Source: Stutzerimonas stutzeri
GTDB taxonomy: Bacteria; Pseudomonadota; Gammaproteobacteria; Pseudomonadales; Pseudomonadaceae
Direction: 5' to 3'
Assembly: GCF_024448935.1 (NCBI RefSeq)
Contig: NZ_JAMOIE010000037.1
Coordinates: 1-42,301, forward strand
Length of the DNA stretch: 42,301 nt
The notes beneath the pieces are model-generated. The model ran no database searches, was not told the DNA's origin, and worked only from the letters and a program-made list of their open reading frames with translations. The translations under genes were made by a program, and so were the position numbers. Position 1 is the stretch's first letter; each line of letters starts with the position of its first letter. This document shows positions 7,766 to 17,426 of this stretch, piece by piece.

Positions 7766-9172
7766 TCAACCGGAGCGCAGCGCCGACTCCGGATCCATAC
7801 CGGCATCCCGCATCTGAGCCAGCTTGTAACGCAGGGTCCGCGCACTGATGCCAAGACGGTCAGCCGTCTCCTTACGACGCCCGCGCTCGGCACGCAGGGT
7901 CTCGAGTATCAATTCGAATTCGCGACGGCGAAGGTCTTCACCCAACGCGCCAGCGACCTCGGCCGGCACTGGAACGGTCACCGGGGCAGATTGCGTCGAC
8001 ACGAATGCGCTGGCGGCAGTAGGCGCCAGCGAGGCGAAGCCGGCAGCAGCTGTCAGACAGAGGTCATCCGGCCGAATAAATCCACCCTGCTGCAGGATCA
8101 GGGCTCGCTGAATCGCGTTGTCGAGCTCACGCACGTTGCCGGGCCAGGAATATCCGAGCAGGCACTGACGCGCTTCAGCTGTCAGTCTCGCGCCTGGCTG
8201 ACGCATCTTTGCCGCATGATTGGCCAGCAACCGCTCGGCCAGCGGCACGATATCCGCCGGCCGATCGCGTAATGCCGGCCAGGCGAGCGGAAAGACCGAG
8301 AGGCGGTAGAACAGGTCTTCACGGAAGCGCCCGCTGCGAACCTCCTCAGCCAGATCACGATTGGTCGTGGCGACGATACGGATGTCGAGCGGTATCGGCT
8401 TGCGTCCACCCACACGCTCGACCTCGCGCTCCTGCAGTACCCGCAGCAACTTGGCTTGTAATGCCACCGGCATTTCGGAGATCTCGTCGAGCAGTAGCGT
8501 ACCGCGATCAGCCAATTCGAACTTGCCTGGCTGCGTTGCGATGGCACCGGTGAAGGCGCCCTTCTCATGACCGAAGAGCGTCGCCTCCAGCATGTTTTCT
8601 GGAATCGCAGCGCAGTTGATGGCCACGAACGGCTTGTCGGCTCGCGATGACTGCTGATGAATAAAACGGGCCAGCACTTCTTTGCCAGTGCCCGACTCCC
8701 CTGAAACCAGCACCGTCGAATCGCTTTGTGCCACCCGTGTCGCCAGCGCCAGCAGTTGCCGACTCGCAGGTTCAACCGCCACAGGCCCCTGCATTTCGGT
8801 AGCACCCAGCTGGCCAAAGGCATGCCGGCCGACCAGGTCGAACAACACCTTGGGTTCGAACGGTTTGACCAGGTAATCCACAGCCCCTAGGCGCATGGCC
8901 TCGACGGCGCGCTCGACGGCACCATAGGCAGTCATCAACAAGACAGGCGTCTGCGGATACCGTTCGCGCACAATTGCCTGCAAGGCATGGCCGTCTATGC
9001 CAGGCATGCTCACATCACTGACCAGCAGGCCGAAACTCTCCTGATCCAGCGCATGCAACGCGGCCTCAGCGCAATCCACCGCGCGGTAGGCATAGCCGCC
9101 CAGTTCGAGGGTATCGCCCAGCGCTTCGCGCAAAGCGCGATCATCTTCGACCAGTAGAACTCTAACGCCCAT
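7766..9172 (-). CDS. fleR: Sigma-54-dependent response regulator FleR
   Basis: 468 residues. The partner of FleS; once phosphorylated it activates sigma-54 promoters of basal-body, hook and related flagellar genes. Domains in order: receiver (1-120; acidic LLVEDD, phospho-acceptor Asp53 in LVSDVSMPG, Lys in LVKPFEP), AAA+ activator (Walker A GESGTGKE, sigma-54 contact loop GAFTGA, DEISEMP), then a Fis-type helix-turn-helix ending RKETADRLGISARTLRYKL. I use ATG 9172 with GGAG 7 bases upstream; the longer frame overlaps fleS. The fleS stop codon sits inside this ribosome site, so the pair is coupled. Its usual downstream neighbours fliE-fliJ are missing and tpm follows instead. Confidence 0.95.
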   Translation of the reverse strand: MGVRVLLVEDDRALREALGDTLELGGYAYRAVDCAEAALHALDQESFGLLVSDVSMPGIDGHALQAIVRERYPQTPVLLMTAYGAVERAVEAMRLGAVDYLVKPFEPKVLFDLVGRHAFGQLGATEMQGPVAVEPASRQLLALATRVAQSDSTVLVSGESGTGKEVLARFIHQQSSRADKPFVAINCAAIPENMLEATLFGHEKGAFTGAIATQPGKFELADRGTLLLDEISEMPVALQAKLLRVLQEREVERVGGRKPIPLDIRIVATTNRDLAEEVRSGRFREDLFYRLSVFPLAWPALRDRPADIVPLAERLLANHAAKMRQPGARLTAEARQCLLGYSWPGNVRELDNAIQRALILQQGGFIRPDDLCLTAAAGFASLAPTAASAFVSTQSAPVTVPVPAEVAGALGEDLRRREFELILETLRAERGRRKETADRLGISARTLRYKLAQMRDAGMDPESALRSG

Positions 9173-9176
9173 AGGG

Positions 9177-10385
9177 CTACTCCGAATGTGCGAGCGAGGA
9201 CAGCGGAAGCAGCGGCAGCTGCAACCTGGCGCAGGTTCCTCTGCCCGGGCGAGAACGCAGCTCAAGTGCGCCTGAATGCGCTCGCGCTACCGAATTGACG
9301 ACGGCCAGGCCGAGGCCGGTCCCGGTTGCCCGTGTGGTGAAAAAGGGCTCGCCGAGTCGGGCCAGGGTCGCTGCATCGATGCCTACACCGTTGTCGCTGA
9401 TGCTGATACGCAGCATTGAACCTCGGGCAAAGAGGTGAACCTTCAGTTTTGTATCGCTGGTCGCCGCCTGAAGCGCATTTTCGATCAGGTTGAGCAGTGC
9501 ACCGACCAAGGTGTCGCGATTGCACAACAGCGCACCGGTCCGGGCATCGCATTGCCAGCGAACGGCGACGCCCGCCAACTTCATCTCGGTCGCCGCACGC
9601 AGCGCCCCCAGCAACTCAGCGGGTGTTAGCCGGTCCTCCAGCGGCAGATCACCGCGCGCGAAAACCAGCATGTCACGAACCTGATGCTCCAACTCGTTCA
9701 GCCGGTCCTTCAAACGACCCGCAAAGCGCTGCTGATGCTCGACCGACAATCCGCCCTGCTCCAGATGGCTTGCATACAGCAGGGCTGTCGATAGCGGGGT
9801 GCGGATCTGATGAGCCAACGACGCCACCATACGGCCCAGCGCGGACAAACGCTCATGACGCGCCAGTTGCTGTTGCAGCCGCCGTGTCTCCGTCAGATCG
9901 GTCAGCAGCACCAGCTGCCCAGGCTCAACGCTCAAGGAACGGGTAGCGATCGAAACGCGACGCCCATCCCTCAACGAAATTTCGTGACCGTCATCCCTGC
10001 GGGGCGAGAAACTCCGCGCGATCACCTCGCGCCAGAGCGCCCCTTCGAGCGGTGCGCCAAGCAGCTCGAGCGCAACCGGATTCGCTTCGCGAACCATACC
10101 CTGGCCGTCGATGACAATCACACCGCCAGGCAACAAGTCCAGCAGGCTTTGCAAGCGGCTTGCCAGGCGCTCCTTCTCGTCGAATTCCTGCAGGCGCTGC
10201 GCAGCGCTCTCCGCAAGCTGATCCTTCAACTCGGCTACTCGTGCCTGCAGCATGAACTGGGACTCGCCCAACCGGCCGGACAAGTGATGGAACAGTGCGA
10301 GCGATTGTTCAAGCGCGTCGCTTGAGCCGGCCCGGGCCGGGCATTGGACTGGATCGGGAGAGCAGGTCGCTGAAGTCACTGGCAC
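9177..10385 (-). CDS. fleS: Flagellar sensor histidine kinase FleS
   Basis: 402 residues, cytoplasmic, with no membrane segment. Order: an N-terminal helical part, a PAS domain (LLDLLPGGVIVIDGQG, about 80-170), the dimerisation and phospho-acceptor box with His192 in SLAHQIRTPLS, and a GHKL ATPase domain with NLIENALQA, DNGVGID and GTGLGLAVV. It phosphorylates FleR. The start is GTG 10385; a second in-frame GTG two codons on is possible. Transcription probably starts at the sigma-54 element at 10423-10439, about 27 bases upstream, so a longer N-terminus is unlikely. Confidence 0.95.
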   Translation of the reverse strand: MPVTSATCSPDPVQCPARAGSSDALEQSLALFHHLSGRLGESQFMLQARVAELKDQLAESAAQRLQEFDEKERLASRLQSLLDLLPGGVIVIDGQGMVREANPVALELLGAPLEGALWREVIARSFSPRRDDGHEISLRDGRRVSIATRSLSVEPGQLVLLTDLTETRRLQQQLARHERLSALGRMVASLAHQIRTPLSTALLYASHLEQGGLSVEHQQRFAGRLKDRLNELEHQVRDMLVFARGDLPLEDRLTPAELLGALRAATEMKLAGVAVRWQCDARTGALLCNRDTLVGALLNLIENALQAATSDTKLKVHLFARGSMLRISISDNGVGIDAATLARLGEPFFTTRATGTGLGLAVVNSVARAHSGALELRSRPGRGTCARLQLPLLPLSSLAHSE

Positions 10386-10422
10386 ACGTTTCCGTCAAAA
10401 GATGGTCGGTAACGTAACGGTC

Positions 10423-10439
10423 AGCAAGGATCATGCCCG
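10423..10439 (-). promoter_or_regulatory. Sigma-54 promoter of fleSR
   Basis: Read on the minus strand: CGGGCATGATCCTTGCT. Against the consensus YTGGCACGNNNNTTGCW it keeps the essential GG and GC exactly 10 bases apart, with two mismatches elsewhere. The predicted transcript start is near 10412, 27 bases before the fleS GTG. In P. aeruginosa fleSR is activated by FleQ with sigma-54, which fits. Confidence 0.75.
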
Positions 10440-10460
10440 GGGTGACATATCGAGGAAGGG

Positions 10461-10488
10461 GCCACGCCGCAAGCAAGAGCGGCGTGGC
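10461..10488 (-). terminator. Strong hairpin after fleQ
   Basis: A perfect 10-bp stem, GCCACGCCGC / GCGGCGTGGC, around an 8-base loop, 7 bases past the fleQ stop codon. On the minus strand CCCTTCC follows, not a T-run, so it may stop or stabilise fleQ transcripts rather than act as a classical terminator. It lies just upstream of the fleS sigma-54 promoter and so separates the two units. Confidence 0.6.
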
Positions 10489-10495
10489 AAGGAAA

Positions 10496-11965
10496 TCACT
10501 CGTCGAGATCGTCTTCGCGACGGTTCATTCCGTATTTACGCATCTTTTCCACCAGCGTGGTTCGCCGTACCCGCAAACGCTCAGCAGCACGTGCCACTAC
10601 GCCGCCTGCATCTTCCAGCGCCTGCTGGATAAGCCCCTGCTCCAGGTTGCTCAGGTAGTCCTTCAGATCAAGGCCTTCTACGGGAAGCATGGCATGCGCA
10701 TCCGCCGCAATGATCGGGGCGTTTATTGCAGCACGCTCTTCCATCTCGTCATGCAGGCTGGTCGCGTACTGCTCATCGTCGTCATCGACGTGGCGGAATT
10801 TCTTTGGCAGCTCCATCACACCAATCACGCCGTACGGGTGCATGATGGCCATGCGCTCGACGAGGTTAGCCAACTCCCGTACGTTACCGGGCCAATCGTG
10901 ACGACAGAGGGACATGATCGCCGCCGAATTGAAACGGATGGAGCCCCGCTTCTCGTGCTCCATGCGCGAGATGAGCTCGTTCATCAGCAGCGGAATATCC
11001 TCGATGCGCTCGCGCAAAGGGGCCATTTCGATGGGAAACACGTTAAGCCGGTAATAGAGATCCTCGCGGAAGCTGCCATCCACGATCATTTTTTCCAGGT
11101 CTTTGTGCGTTGCAGCGATGATGCGTACATCGGCGTTTTGCGTACGGTTGCTGCCCACGCGCTCGAAGGTGCGTTCCTGCAGGACGCGCAGCAGCTTGAC
11201 CTGCATAGGCAACGGCATGTCGCCGATCTCATCGAGGAACAGCGTCCCGCCTTCGGCCAGCTCGAAACGACCGGCACGCGAGGTGATCGCGCCGGTAAAC
11301 GCCCCCTTTTCATGACCGAACAGCTCGCTCTCAAGCAACTCCGCCGGAATCGCTCCGCAATTGACGGGAACGAAAGGCCCGTTACGACGCTTGGAATGAT
11401 AGTGCAGGTTGCGTGCAACAACCTCTTTGCCGGTTCCCGACTCACCGAGAATCAGTACGCTCGCTTCAGTGTCTGCAACCTGCTGCATCATCTGACGTAC
11501 ATGCTGAACTGCACGACTGGTGCCTACCAGGCTACGAAACAGATTGGGTTCGCGCTGCCGACCGCGAGCCTTCGCCTTATCGTTCATGTCCCGGTAGATC
11601 TGGGCCCGGTGAAGCGAATCGAGCAGTTTGTTGTAGCTCGGCGGCATTTCTAGGCTGGTTAGCACGCGCTGGCGTATCTCGTCCGGCCATTCGGCCGGTG
11701 CTGGCTCGCCAATCAACAGCAGGGGCAGGTTCTCGTCCCACTTGCTGATCTGCTTGAGCAATTCCACGGCGCCGCCCTTCGTCGCAACATCACCCAGCAT
11801 CACGCCAAGTATGCTGCGGCTTGATTCCAGCGAATCGACCGCAGCCTGCCATTCGCTGCTGGCGCATGACAAATGATCTTCGCTGAGAAAGTTCAGAATG
11901 ACCCTCAGATCCCGGCGACGATCCTGATCGTCGTCTATCAACAAAATTTTGGTTTCACGCCACAT
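10496..11965 (-). CDS. fleQ: Flagellar master regulator FleQ
   Basis: 489 residues. An enhancer-binding protein that starts the flagellar hierarchy with sigma-54 and, in P. aeruginosa, responds to c-di-GMP and FleN. It has an atypical N-terminal receiver (1-130), AAA+ domain (Walker [15 protein letters not shown] loop, DEIGDMP) and a C-terminal Fis-type HTH ([20 protein letters not shown]). The start at MWRETK (ATG 11965) follows known FleQ proteins; an in-frame extension to 12031 has no family likeness. The receiver lacks the usual Lys-Pro switch (LEMPPSYNK instead), yet an Asp (residue 59, MLGDV) stands where the phospho-acceptor would be. It lies between fliT and fleS. Confidence 0.96.
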   Translation of the reverse strand: MWRETKILLIDDDQDRRRDLRVILNFLSEDHLSCASSEWQAAVDSLESSRSILGVMLGDVATKGGAVELLKQISKWDENLPLLLIGEPAPAEWPDEIRQRVLTSLEMPPSYNKLLDSLHRAQIYRDMNDKAKARGRQREPNLFRSLVGTSRAVQHVRQMMQQVADTEASVLILGESGTGKEVVARNLHYHSKRRNGPFVPVNCGAIPAELLESELFGHEKGAFTGAITSRAGRFELAEGGTLFLDEIGDMPLPMQVKLLRVLQERTFERVGSNRTQNADVRIIAATHKDLEKMIVDGSFREDLYYRLNVFPIEMAPLRERIEDIPLLMNELISRMEHEKRGSIRFNSAAIMSLCRHDWPGNVRELANLVERMAIMHPYGVIGVMELPKKFRHVDDDDEQYATSLHDEMEERAAINAPIIAADAHAMLPVEGLDLKDYLSNLEQGLIQQALEDAGGVVARAAERLRVRRTTLVEKMRKYGMNRREDDLDE

Positions 11966-12344
11966 CTTGTTTATAGCTCTAGAGGCTGAAAGAAAGCCCG
12001 CACACGTCCTTTGGCAGAACGGCAGTGTCATCGGCAGATGGCCGGTAGTTAATTAAAAAAAACCGGCTGAGTCAAATTTATGACGTGATTAGACGACAAA
12101 ACGGCAAGGAATGCATTCTGTTATTGACCCAGAGCAACTCGTTTGCAACGAGCCGGGCGATAACGCGCTCAGCTTTGGCGCGTCCGTACCAGGAGATCGA
12201 GACAGAACCGTCTGCTTACAATGACTGAGGATGCTGTTGCTGGCGCGTGCGTTTAAACCGCTTTGATGTCCTGATCCGTTAAAATCGGGCGGCCATACCC
12301 AACAACTGTCTGCGCCCGATGGTCGCGGCAGCTTTCAGGAACGA
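11966..12344. other. 379-bp region between fliT and fleQ
   Basis: Contains the fleQ promoter with a FleQ-like palindrome (12047-12084), a run of eight A (eight T on the minus strand) between its two elements, and a small hairpin CTCGTT-TGC-AACGAG (12138-12152). I see nothing gene-like in 12153-12344. Confidence 0.6.
12047..12084 (-). promoter_or_regulatory. fleQ promoter overlapped by a FleQ-box-like palindrome
   Basis: On the minus strand a -35 element TTGACT (12070-12075) and a weak -10 element TTAACT (12047-12052) are 17 bases apart, giving a start near 12040 and a 75-base leader. The 14-bp near-palindrome GTCATAAATTTGAC (12071-12084) covers the -35. It resembles the FleQ-binding motif described in Pseudomonas (GTCA..TAAA.TTGAC type). 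This would allow FleQ to control its own gene. Sequence match only; the -10 is poor. Confidence 0.5.
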
Positions 12345-12641
12345 TCAGCCGAATAACCTGTAGATATTGGCTCCTTGCTGCGACTGGTTGAGCTGAATCA
12401 GCTCATCTGCAACACGCTGCTTCTCGCTTTGACAGGCGCTAACCAGTTCACGGTAGAGACACACCAGCTCCTGCAGACGTTGCCGAATTGCTGAGTCGTC
12501 CTCACGAGGCTCGACCATCGCAGCCTCAACAACTTGACGGCATTGCAGGTCAAGCACACTGATCGCTGTCCAGTCCTGCTGAGCCATGGCGTCACGCAAG
12601 GCGTTGCCGGTTTCCTCAAGACGTTTGACTGCTGCACTCAT
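12345..12641 (-). CDS. fliT: Flagellar export chaperone FliT
   Basis: 98 residues, all-helical, beginning MSAAVKRLEETGNALRDAM and ending GANIYRLFG. It matches the small gene that stands between fliS and fleQ in Pseudomonas and is annotated fliT there. FliT-type chaperones hold the cap protein FliD before export. ATG 12641 has GGAG 7 bases upstream. A longer frame to 12725 would begin before the predicted FliA transcript start and is rejected. Unlike in P. aeruginosa, fliD and fliS are not adjacent: a lipoprotein gene and the ccm operon lie upstream, so fliT probably depends on its own promoter. Confidence 0.8.
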   Translation of the reverse strand: MSAAVKRLEETGNALRDAMAQQDWTAISVLDLQCRQVVEAAMVEPREDDSAIRQRLQELVCLYRELVSACQSEKQRVADELIQLNQSQQGANIYRLFG

Positions 12642-12715
12642 GAATCCGCTCCGAATGAACTGGCTACAAGGCCGAACCGATACCGCCTGAACCGCTGTAC
12701 GCGGCGCCTGATACT

Positions 12716-12742
12716 TTATCGGCAACCTCCACGTCGCCTTTA
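12716..12742 (-). promoter_or_regulatory. FliA (sigma-28) promoter upstream of fliT
   Basis: On the minus strand TAAA (12739-12742), then 15 bases, then GCCGATAA (12716-12723): an exact match to the core of the sigma-28 consensus TAAA-N15-GCCGATAA. The predicted start is near 12709, 67 bases before the fliT ATG. FliA itself is encoded at 31430-32155. Confidence 0.75.
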
Positions 12743-12767
12743 GTTGCCACAGCGGAAAAATGTACGG

Positions 12768-13199
12768 TCAGTGCAGGCTGCGCAGCCCCGTTGGAACGCT
12801 AGGTGGCGCTACCGGCTCCCAGGGACCACCAGGCCGACCGGCGCAATACCAGTCGCCATCCCAGCGGTAGTAGAGCCGCTCGCGATAGAACAAATCCTGC
12901 CCTTCCACAACGTAGACGCCCAGACGGTTGTCCCAATGCGCAGCAGCATGAGGCGGCGGCGCATAACGTGGATGGCTTTTCTGGGTTGCCGGTGGGCGCG
13001 GTGCCGGTGGGGTGCGCACTGGGGGAGGCGTAGCAACCGGTTCGCGAGGCGGGGCCGATGCGGGCGGCGCCGGGTCGCGTGTCGGCCCGGACGCCTGGTA
13101 AGGATTGCCCGCACAGGCCCCCAGCAGCAACGCCAGCGTTACTGCTGTGCCGACGCTGGCCAGGCGCTGAAACCTTGTTGAAATCCGCTCCTCCAGCAT
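12768..13199 (-). CDS. Proline-rich lipoprotein of unknown function
   Basis: About 143 residues from ATG 13199, with GGGGAG some 10 bases upstream; a TTG at 13217 would add six residues. The signal peptide ends in the lipobox LLLGAC, so the protein is probably a lipoprotein. A linker extremely rich in Pro, Ala and Arg follows (about residues 35-90), then a compact C-terminal domain with LFYRERLYYRWDGDWYCAG and GPWEPVAPPSVPTGLR. This Tyr/Trp-rich ending recurs in small cell-envelope proteins of unknown role. It follows ccmI by 27 bases on the same strand and could be the last gene of that operon. A heme or cytochrome role would be a guess. Confidence 0.75.
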   Translation of the reverse strand: MLEERISTRFQRLASVGTAVTLALLLGACAGNPYQASGPTRDPAPPASAPPREPVATPPPVRTPPAPRPPATQKSHPRYAPPPHAAAHWDNRLGVYVVEGQDLFYRERLYYRWDGDWYCAGRPGGPWEPVAPPSVPTGLRSLH

Positions 13200-13226
13200 A
13201 ATCAGTCGTCTCCCCAACCCCTGCGA

Positions 13227-14453
13227 TCAGGGGGCTACAGGTTGGTCGATAGTCAGCTTGACCGCATCTGCATCACCCGGCGCCAACGGCTCGCTACTGC
13301 CCTGCCACTCACCGCGAGTCGCGTTCCCATCTCGGGATACGCGGGCAAACAATCTGACTTGTTCAAAGTTGGACAATCGAAGCTGTGGAGTCATTGCATC
13401 TGCGTCGCTCAAGTTAACCGTCGCGGGTAGATCGGCAATCGTCATACGTTTCACGGCCAAGGGCATCGGCGGGCCGGCCAGCGCACGGGCGAAGACGAAT
13501 ACGGCATCGGTCGGCCGAACCCTGTCGGCCACCTCGGCAGCCAGCTGCACTTCGACCGTCAGTTCCGCCCCGGTCTCGGCAACCACCTCGCCGGCCGGTT
13601 TGGTCACGCTTGCCGGCGCCGGCGCCGGCTCGCCGAGCTGCTCGCGTGCACGAGCGATACCGCCCTGAATGGCTTCGCGCGATGGATCTTCAGCAGGCAG
13701 CGTTGCCACCAACCGCTCCCAAAACCTGATCGCCTCCGCGAACCGTTCTTCTTCGTAGGCGGCGATACCCAACAGCCCGAGGCTAGTGACCTCGTGTGGA
13801 TCACCGCGTAATGCCTCGTCGGTCAGCTGTTGCAGCTGCTGGGTCCATTGACGGTCACCGGCGAAATAGAGCGCCTGCGCCCACTGACCCAGGAGTTCCG
13901 GCTGACGCCCCGCCAGCTTGACGACCTGCTCGAAAGCGGTGGCAGCAGCCGCAGGGCGCTCTCGGTTCATATAGGTCTTGGCCAGGAAATACCAGGCCTC
14001 GGCGGACTCGGGCTGAGCCTTCACGGCGCGCTCCAGCCGTCCGACCATTTCTTCCATCGTCGCGGGCTGCTCGGTGAACTCCCGCGCCAACTGCAGCTTG
14101 TCGCTCGCGCCCCAGTGCAGGTAGAGACCATATCCAAGCAACGGCACAAGGATAGCCGCGACCAGTGGCACAGCCCGGCCCAAATGGTGATTGTGTCGAG
14201 TGGTGGTGCTGCCCTCCGTGTCATCAAGCAACTCGCGCGCCGCATCGGCGCGCCCTGCCTCAAACTGTTCTGAATCAAGGGTTCCGGCTGCCTGTTGCGC
14301 CGCCAGCTCTCCAAGCCGCTCCTGGTAAAGCGCGACATTCAACGCCGTCCGGTCTTCTTCGGCCTGTACACCACGCCCACGCAACAACGGCAGCAGCAGG
14401 AACGCCAGCGCGGCCAGCAGCAACAGGCCTGCACCTATCCACAAATCGATCAT
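13227..14453 (-). CDS. ccmI: Cytochrome c maturation protein CcmI (CycH)
   Basis: 408 residues. It chaperones apocytochrome c and presents it to CcmF/CcmH for heme ligation. Two membrane segments are visible, at the start ([20 protein letters not shown]) and near residue 95 ([19 protein letters not shown]). A periplasmic TPR region follows ([21 protein letters not shown] and later repeats), then a beta-rich C-terminal domain after a Pro-Ala hinge. The ATG overlaps the ccmH stop codon (ATGA). The full-length two-part form is the Pseudomonas and Rhizobium type, longer than in organisms where CcmI is split or fused to CcmH. Confidence 0.93.
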   Translation of the reverse strand: MIDLWIGAGLLLLAALAFLLLPLLRGRGVQAEEDRTALNVALYQERLGELAAQQAAGTLDSEQFEAGRADAARELLDDTEGSTTTRHNHHLGRAVPLVAAILVPLLGYGLYLHWGASDKLQLAREFTEQPATMEEMVGRLERAVKAQPESAEAWYFLAKTYMNRERPAAAATAFEQVVKLAGRQPELLGQWAQALYFAGDRQWTQQLQQLTDEALRGDPHEVTSLGLLGIAAYEEERFAEAIRFWERLVATLPAEDPSREAIQGGIARAREQLGEPAPAPASVTKPAGEVVAETGAELTVEVQLAAEVADRVRPTDAVFVFARALAGPPMPLAVKRMTIADLPATVNLSDADAMTPQLRLSNFEQVRLFARVSRDGNATRGEWQGSSEPLAPGDADAVKLTIDQPVAP

Positions 14454-14923
14454 GGTTGTTTTCTATCCAACAACGTGGCCAGGCGCTCGCGCTCGGCCTC
14501 GGAAAGGGTGTTCGACGCGGGCTTATCGGATGCACGGCGACGACGTATCAGGATGAATGCCAAGACGGCGAATCCAATCACCAGCAGGACAATCGGTCCA
14601 TACCAGAGAACAAGCGTTTTGGCATTGACGGGCGGCCTGTAGCGGACGAAATCGCCGTAACGGGCGACGAGGTAATCGACGATCTGCTCGTTGCTCTGCC
14701 CCTTCTCCACCATGCGGTAGATTTCGCGGCGCAGGTCCATGGCGATCGGTGCATTGGAGTCGGCAATGTTCTGGTTCTGGCACTTCGGACAGCGCAACTC
14801 TTCCACCAACGTCCGGTACCGCTCGCGCTCGGCCTCGGTCTTGAACTCGTAGGCATCAATCGCCGCCGATGCGCTGCCAACCAGACACAGCGCCAGCACA
14901 ATCCCCTGGATCAGCTGCTTCAT
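14450..14923 (-). CDS. ccmH: Cytochrome c maturation protein CcmH (CycL)
   Basis: 157 residues. A membrane-anchored periplasmic thioredoxin-like protein that reduces or holds the CxxCH cysteines of apocytochrome c before heme attachment. A signal segment ([13 protein letters not shown]) is followed by the redox motif [19 protein letters not shown], and a C-terminal membrane helix ([20 protein letters not shown]) leads to a basic tail. The length is that of the short, single-domain CcmH. It overlaps ccmG upstream and ccmI downstream by 4 bases each, so translation of the three is coupled. Confidence 0.96.
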   Translation of the reverse strand: MKQLIQGIVLALCLVGSASAAIDAYEFKTEAERERYRTLVEELRCPKCQNQNIADSNAPIAMDLRREIYRMVEKGQSNEQIVDYLVARYGDFVRYRPPVNAKTLVLWYGPIVLLVIGFAVLAFILIRRRRASDKPASNTLSEAERERLATLLDRKQP

Positions 14924-15450
14924 TCGTCCACCAGTTGTTGATACAACGCGGCAAGCTGTTCACGCCAGACGCGCTCGTCGATGACGCCGACATACTTGTG
15001 GCGAATGACGCCCTGCTTGTCGACGATGAAGGTCTCGGGTGCGCCGTACACGCCCAGGTCCAGGCCCAGGCTGCCCTGCTCGTCACGAATGTTCAGCTGA
15101 TAAGGATCATGGAAGTCGCGCAGCCATTTTTGCGCCGCGGCATTGTCGTCCTTGTAATTGACGCCATAAATGTTCACGCCCTGTTGCGCGAGCTTGTTGA
15201 GCACCGGATGTTCGACCTTGCAGGCCACGCACCAGGTCGCCCAGACATTGACCAGCGCTGGCTTGCCCTTGATGTCCTCGGCGCTGATCAGTCGCTGTGG
15301 ATCCTCGACCGAAGGCAGCGAGAACGACGGCAGCGGTTTGCCAATCAGCGCCGACGGCAGCTCGGTCGGGTCGAGGAACAGCCCGCGATACAGAAACACG
15401 GCGACCAGCAGAAAGATCGCCAATGGCAGCAACATCAATACTCGTTTCAT
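14920..15450 (-). CDS. ccmG: Thiol:disulfide interchange protein CcmG (DsbE)
   Basis: 176 residues. A periplasmic thioredoxin tethered by an N-terminal helix (LMLLPLAIFLLVAVFLYRG). It passes electrons from the CcdA/DsbD route to CcmH or apocytochrome c. The active site is WATWCVACKVEHP. GVNYKDDNAAAQKWL and the acidic patch around GAPETFIVDKQG are typical of CcmG rather than general thioredoxins. It begins 2 bases after the ccmF stop codon and overlaps ccmH by 4 bases. Confidence 0.96.
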   Translation of the reverse strand: MKRVLMLLPLAIFLLVAVFLYRGLFLDPTELPSALIGKPLPSFSLPSVEDPQRLISAEDIKGKPALVNVWATWCVACKVEHPVLNKLAQQGVNIYGVNYKDDNAAAQKWLRDFHDPYQLNIRDEQGSLGLDLGVYGAPETFIVDKQGVIRHKYVGVIDERVWREQLAALYQQLVDE

Positions 15451-15452
15451 TA

Positions 15453-17426
15453 TCAGGCTCCTTGCTGGGCCAAGCCGAGCGCCTCGCGAACACGGGTCCT
15501 GACCTTCACCCGGTAGCGTTTGTCGCTGACCGACAGCACACCTCCCAGCGACATCAGCAATGCGCCCATCCAGATCCAGCGCACGAACGGCTTGATATGC
15601 ACCCTCACCGCCCAGGCACCGTTATCCAGAGGCTCGCCGAGGGCCACATAGAGATCGCGAGTGAAGCCCGCGTCAATGCCCGCTTCGGTCATTGGCATCT
15701 GCTGCACGGTGTAGAGGCGCTTCTCCGGATGCAGCGTCGCCACCTGCTCATCGCCCTCGAACACGCGAATGGTGCCCTTATCGGAGGTGAAGTTGGGGCC
15801 TTCGAAATGCTCGGCACCATCGAAAACGAAACTGTAACCGGCCAGCTGCAGCGACTCGCCTGGAGCCAGACGCAAATCGCGCTCGTCGCTCTGCTGACTC
15901 GTCAGCACCACACCCAACGCGCAGACCACCAGACCGAAATGCGCCAGTTGCATGCCCCAATAGCTTGGCGCCAGGCTCCGCAAGCCCCTCAACAATCCCT
16001 TGTGGCGGGTCTTGTCGAGGATGTCGCGCACGCCAGCGCTCACCACCCAGCCGGCAAGCATACATACAGCCAGCACAGCCCAGTGGAAGTCACCGAAGAG
16101 CATCGAGCCCAGACCGCCAAGAACGGCACTGGTGATCAGCACGGGTGTCAGCATGCCGATCAGCCATTTGACCGGCGTGTTCTTCCAGCGCACCAGCACG
16201 CCCACACCAAGGGCGAGCATCAGGGCGCCAACCAGAGGCAGGAACATCGCGTTGAAATAAGGGGGCCCGACCGAGAGCTTGGTATTCGACAGCGCATCGA
16301 GCAGCAGCGGATACAAGGTGCCCAGCAGGATCATCGAGGCGGCAACGACCAGCAGCAAATTGTTGACCAGCAGCAGCGTTTCACGCGACCACAGGCCGAA
16401 ACCGATCTGGCTCTTCACCACCGGCGCGCGCAGGGCGAACAGGGTCAGCGAACCGCCGATCACAATCAGCAGGAACGCCAGGATGAAAACCCCGCGCGCC
16501 GGGTCGGTCGCAAAGGCATGCACCGACGTCAACACGCCGGAGCGCACCAGGAAAGTCCCCAGCAGACTGAGCGAGAAGGCAGCGATCGCGAGCAACACCG
16601 TCCAGCTCTTGAACACACCACGCTTCTCCGTCACCGCCAGCGAATGAATCAGCGCAGTGCCCACCAGCCAGGGCATGAAGGACGCGTTCTCCACCGGGTC
16701 CCAGAACCACCAGCCGCCCCAACCGAGCTCGTAATAGGCCCACCAGGAACCCAGGGCGATACCTGTGCCCAGAAAGGCCCAGGCGATCAACGTCCAGGGA
16801 CGCGACCAGCGTGCCCAGGCGGCATCCAGGCGGCCTCCAAGCAGTGCCGCAATGGCAAATGCAAAGGCCACCGAGAAACCGACATAGCCCATGTAGAGCA
16901 TTGGCGGATGCACCACCAGCCCGAAGTCCTGCAGCAGCGGGTTGAGATCCCGTCCATCCATCGGCGCCTGCGGCAGCAGCCGCTCGAATGGATTCGACGT
17001 GACGATCAGGAACAGCAAAAAGCCGATGCTGATCAGCCCCATCACACCCAGCACCCGCGCCAGCATGTCCTCCGGCAACTGGCGCGAGAAGATCGCAACC
17101 GCGAAGGTCCAGCCCGACAGAATGAAGGCCCACAACAATAGCGAGCCCTCATGCGCGCCCCATACGGCGCTGAACTTGTAATACCAGGGCAAGGCGCTAT
17201 TGGAATTCTGCGCCACGTAGGCAACGGAGAAATCGTCCACCATAAAGGCGTAGGTGAGACAGGCGAAAGAAAACGCCAAAAATGAAAACTGGCCCCAGGC
17301 GGCCGGTTGCGCCAGCCCCATCCATTGACTGTCGCCGCGCCAGGCACCGATCAACGGCAGTGTGCCCTGCACAAGGGCCAGGCACAGCGCCAGTATCATC
17401 GCCAGGTGACCGAGTTCAGGGATCAT
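15453..17426 (-). CDS. ccmF: Heme lyase subunit CcmF
   Basis: 657 residues with many membrane helices. CcmF is the core of the system I cytochrome c synthase: it takes heme from CcmE and ligates it to the apocytochrome. The heme-handling WWD signature is [18 protein letters not shown] in a periplasmic loop. Other family marks are [28 protein letters not shown] near the N-terminus and a large periplasmic loop near the C-terminus that ends before the last helix. It overlaps ccmE by 4 bases. Full length and intact. Confidence 0.97.
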   Translation of the reverse strand: MIPELGHLAMILALCLALVQGTLPLIGAWRGDSQWMGLAQPAAWGQFSFLAFSFACLTYAFMVDDFSVAYVAQNSNSALPWYYKFSAVWGAHEGSLLLWAFILSGWTFAVAIFSRQLPEDMLARVLGVMGLISIGFLLFLIVTSNPFERLLPQAPMDGRDLNPLLQDFGLVVHPPMLYMGYVGFSVAFAFAIAALLGGRLDAAWARWSRPWTLIAWAFLGTGIALGSWWAYYELGWGGWWFWDPVENASFMPWLVGTALIHSLAVTEKRGVFKSWTVLLAIAAFSLSLLGTFLVRSGVLTSVHAFATDPARGVFILAFLLIVIGGSLTLFALRAPVVKSQIGFGLWSRETLLLVNNLLLVVAASMILLGTLYPLLLDALSNTKLSVGPPYFNAMFLPLVGALMLALGVGVLVRWKNTPVKWLIGMLTPVLITSAVLGGLGSMLFGDFHWAVLAVCMLAGWVVSAGVRDILDKTRHKGLLRGLRSLAPSYWGMQLAHFGLVVCALGVVLTSQQSDERDLRLAPGESLQLAGYSFVFDGAEHFEGPNFTSDKGTIRVFEGDEQVATLHPEKRLYTVQQMPMTEAGIDAGFTRDLYVALGEPLDNGAWAVRVHIKPFVRWIWMGALLMSLGGVLSVSDKRYRVKVRTRVREALGLAQQGA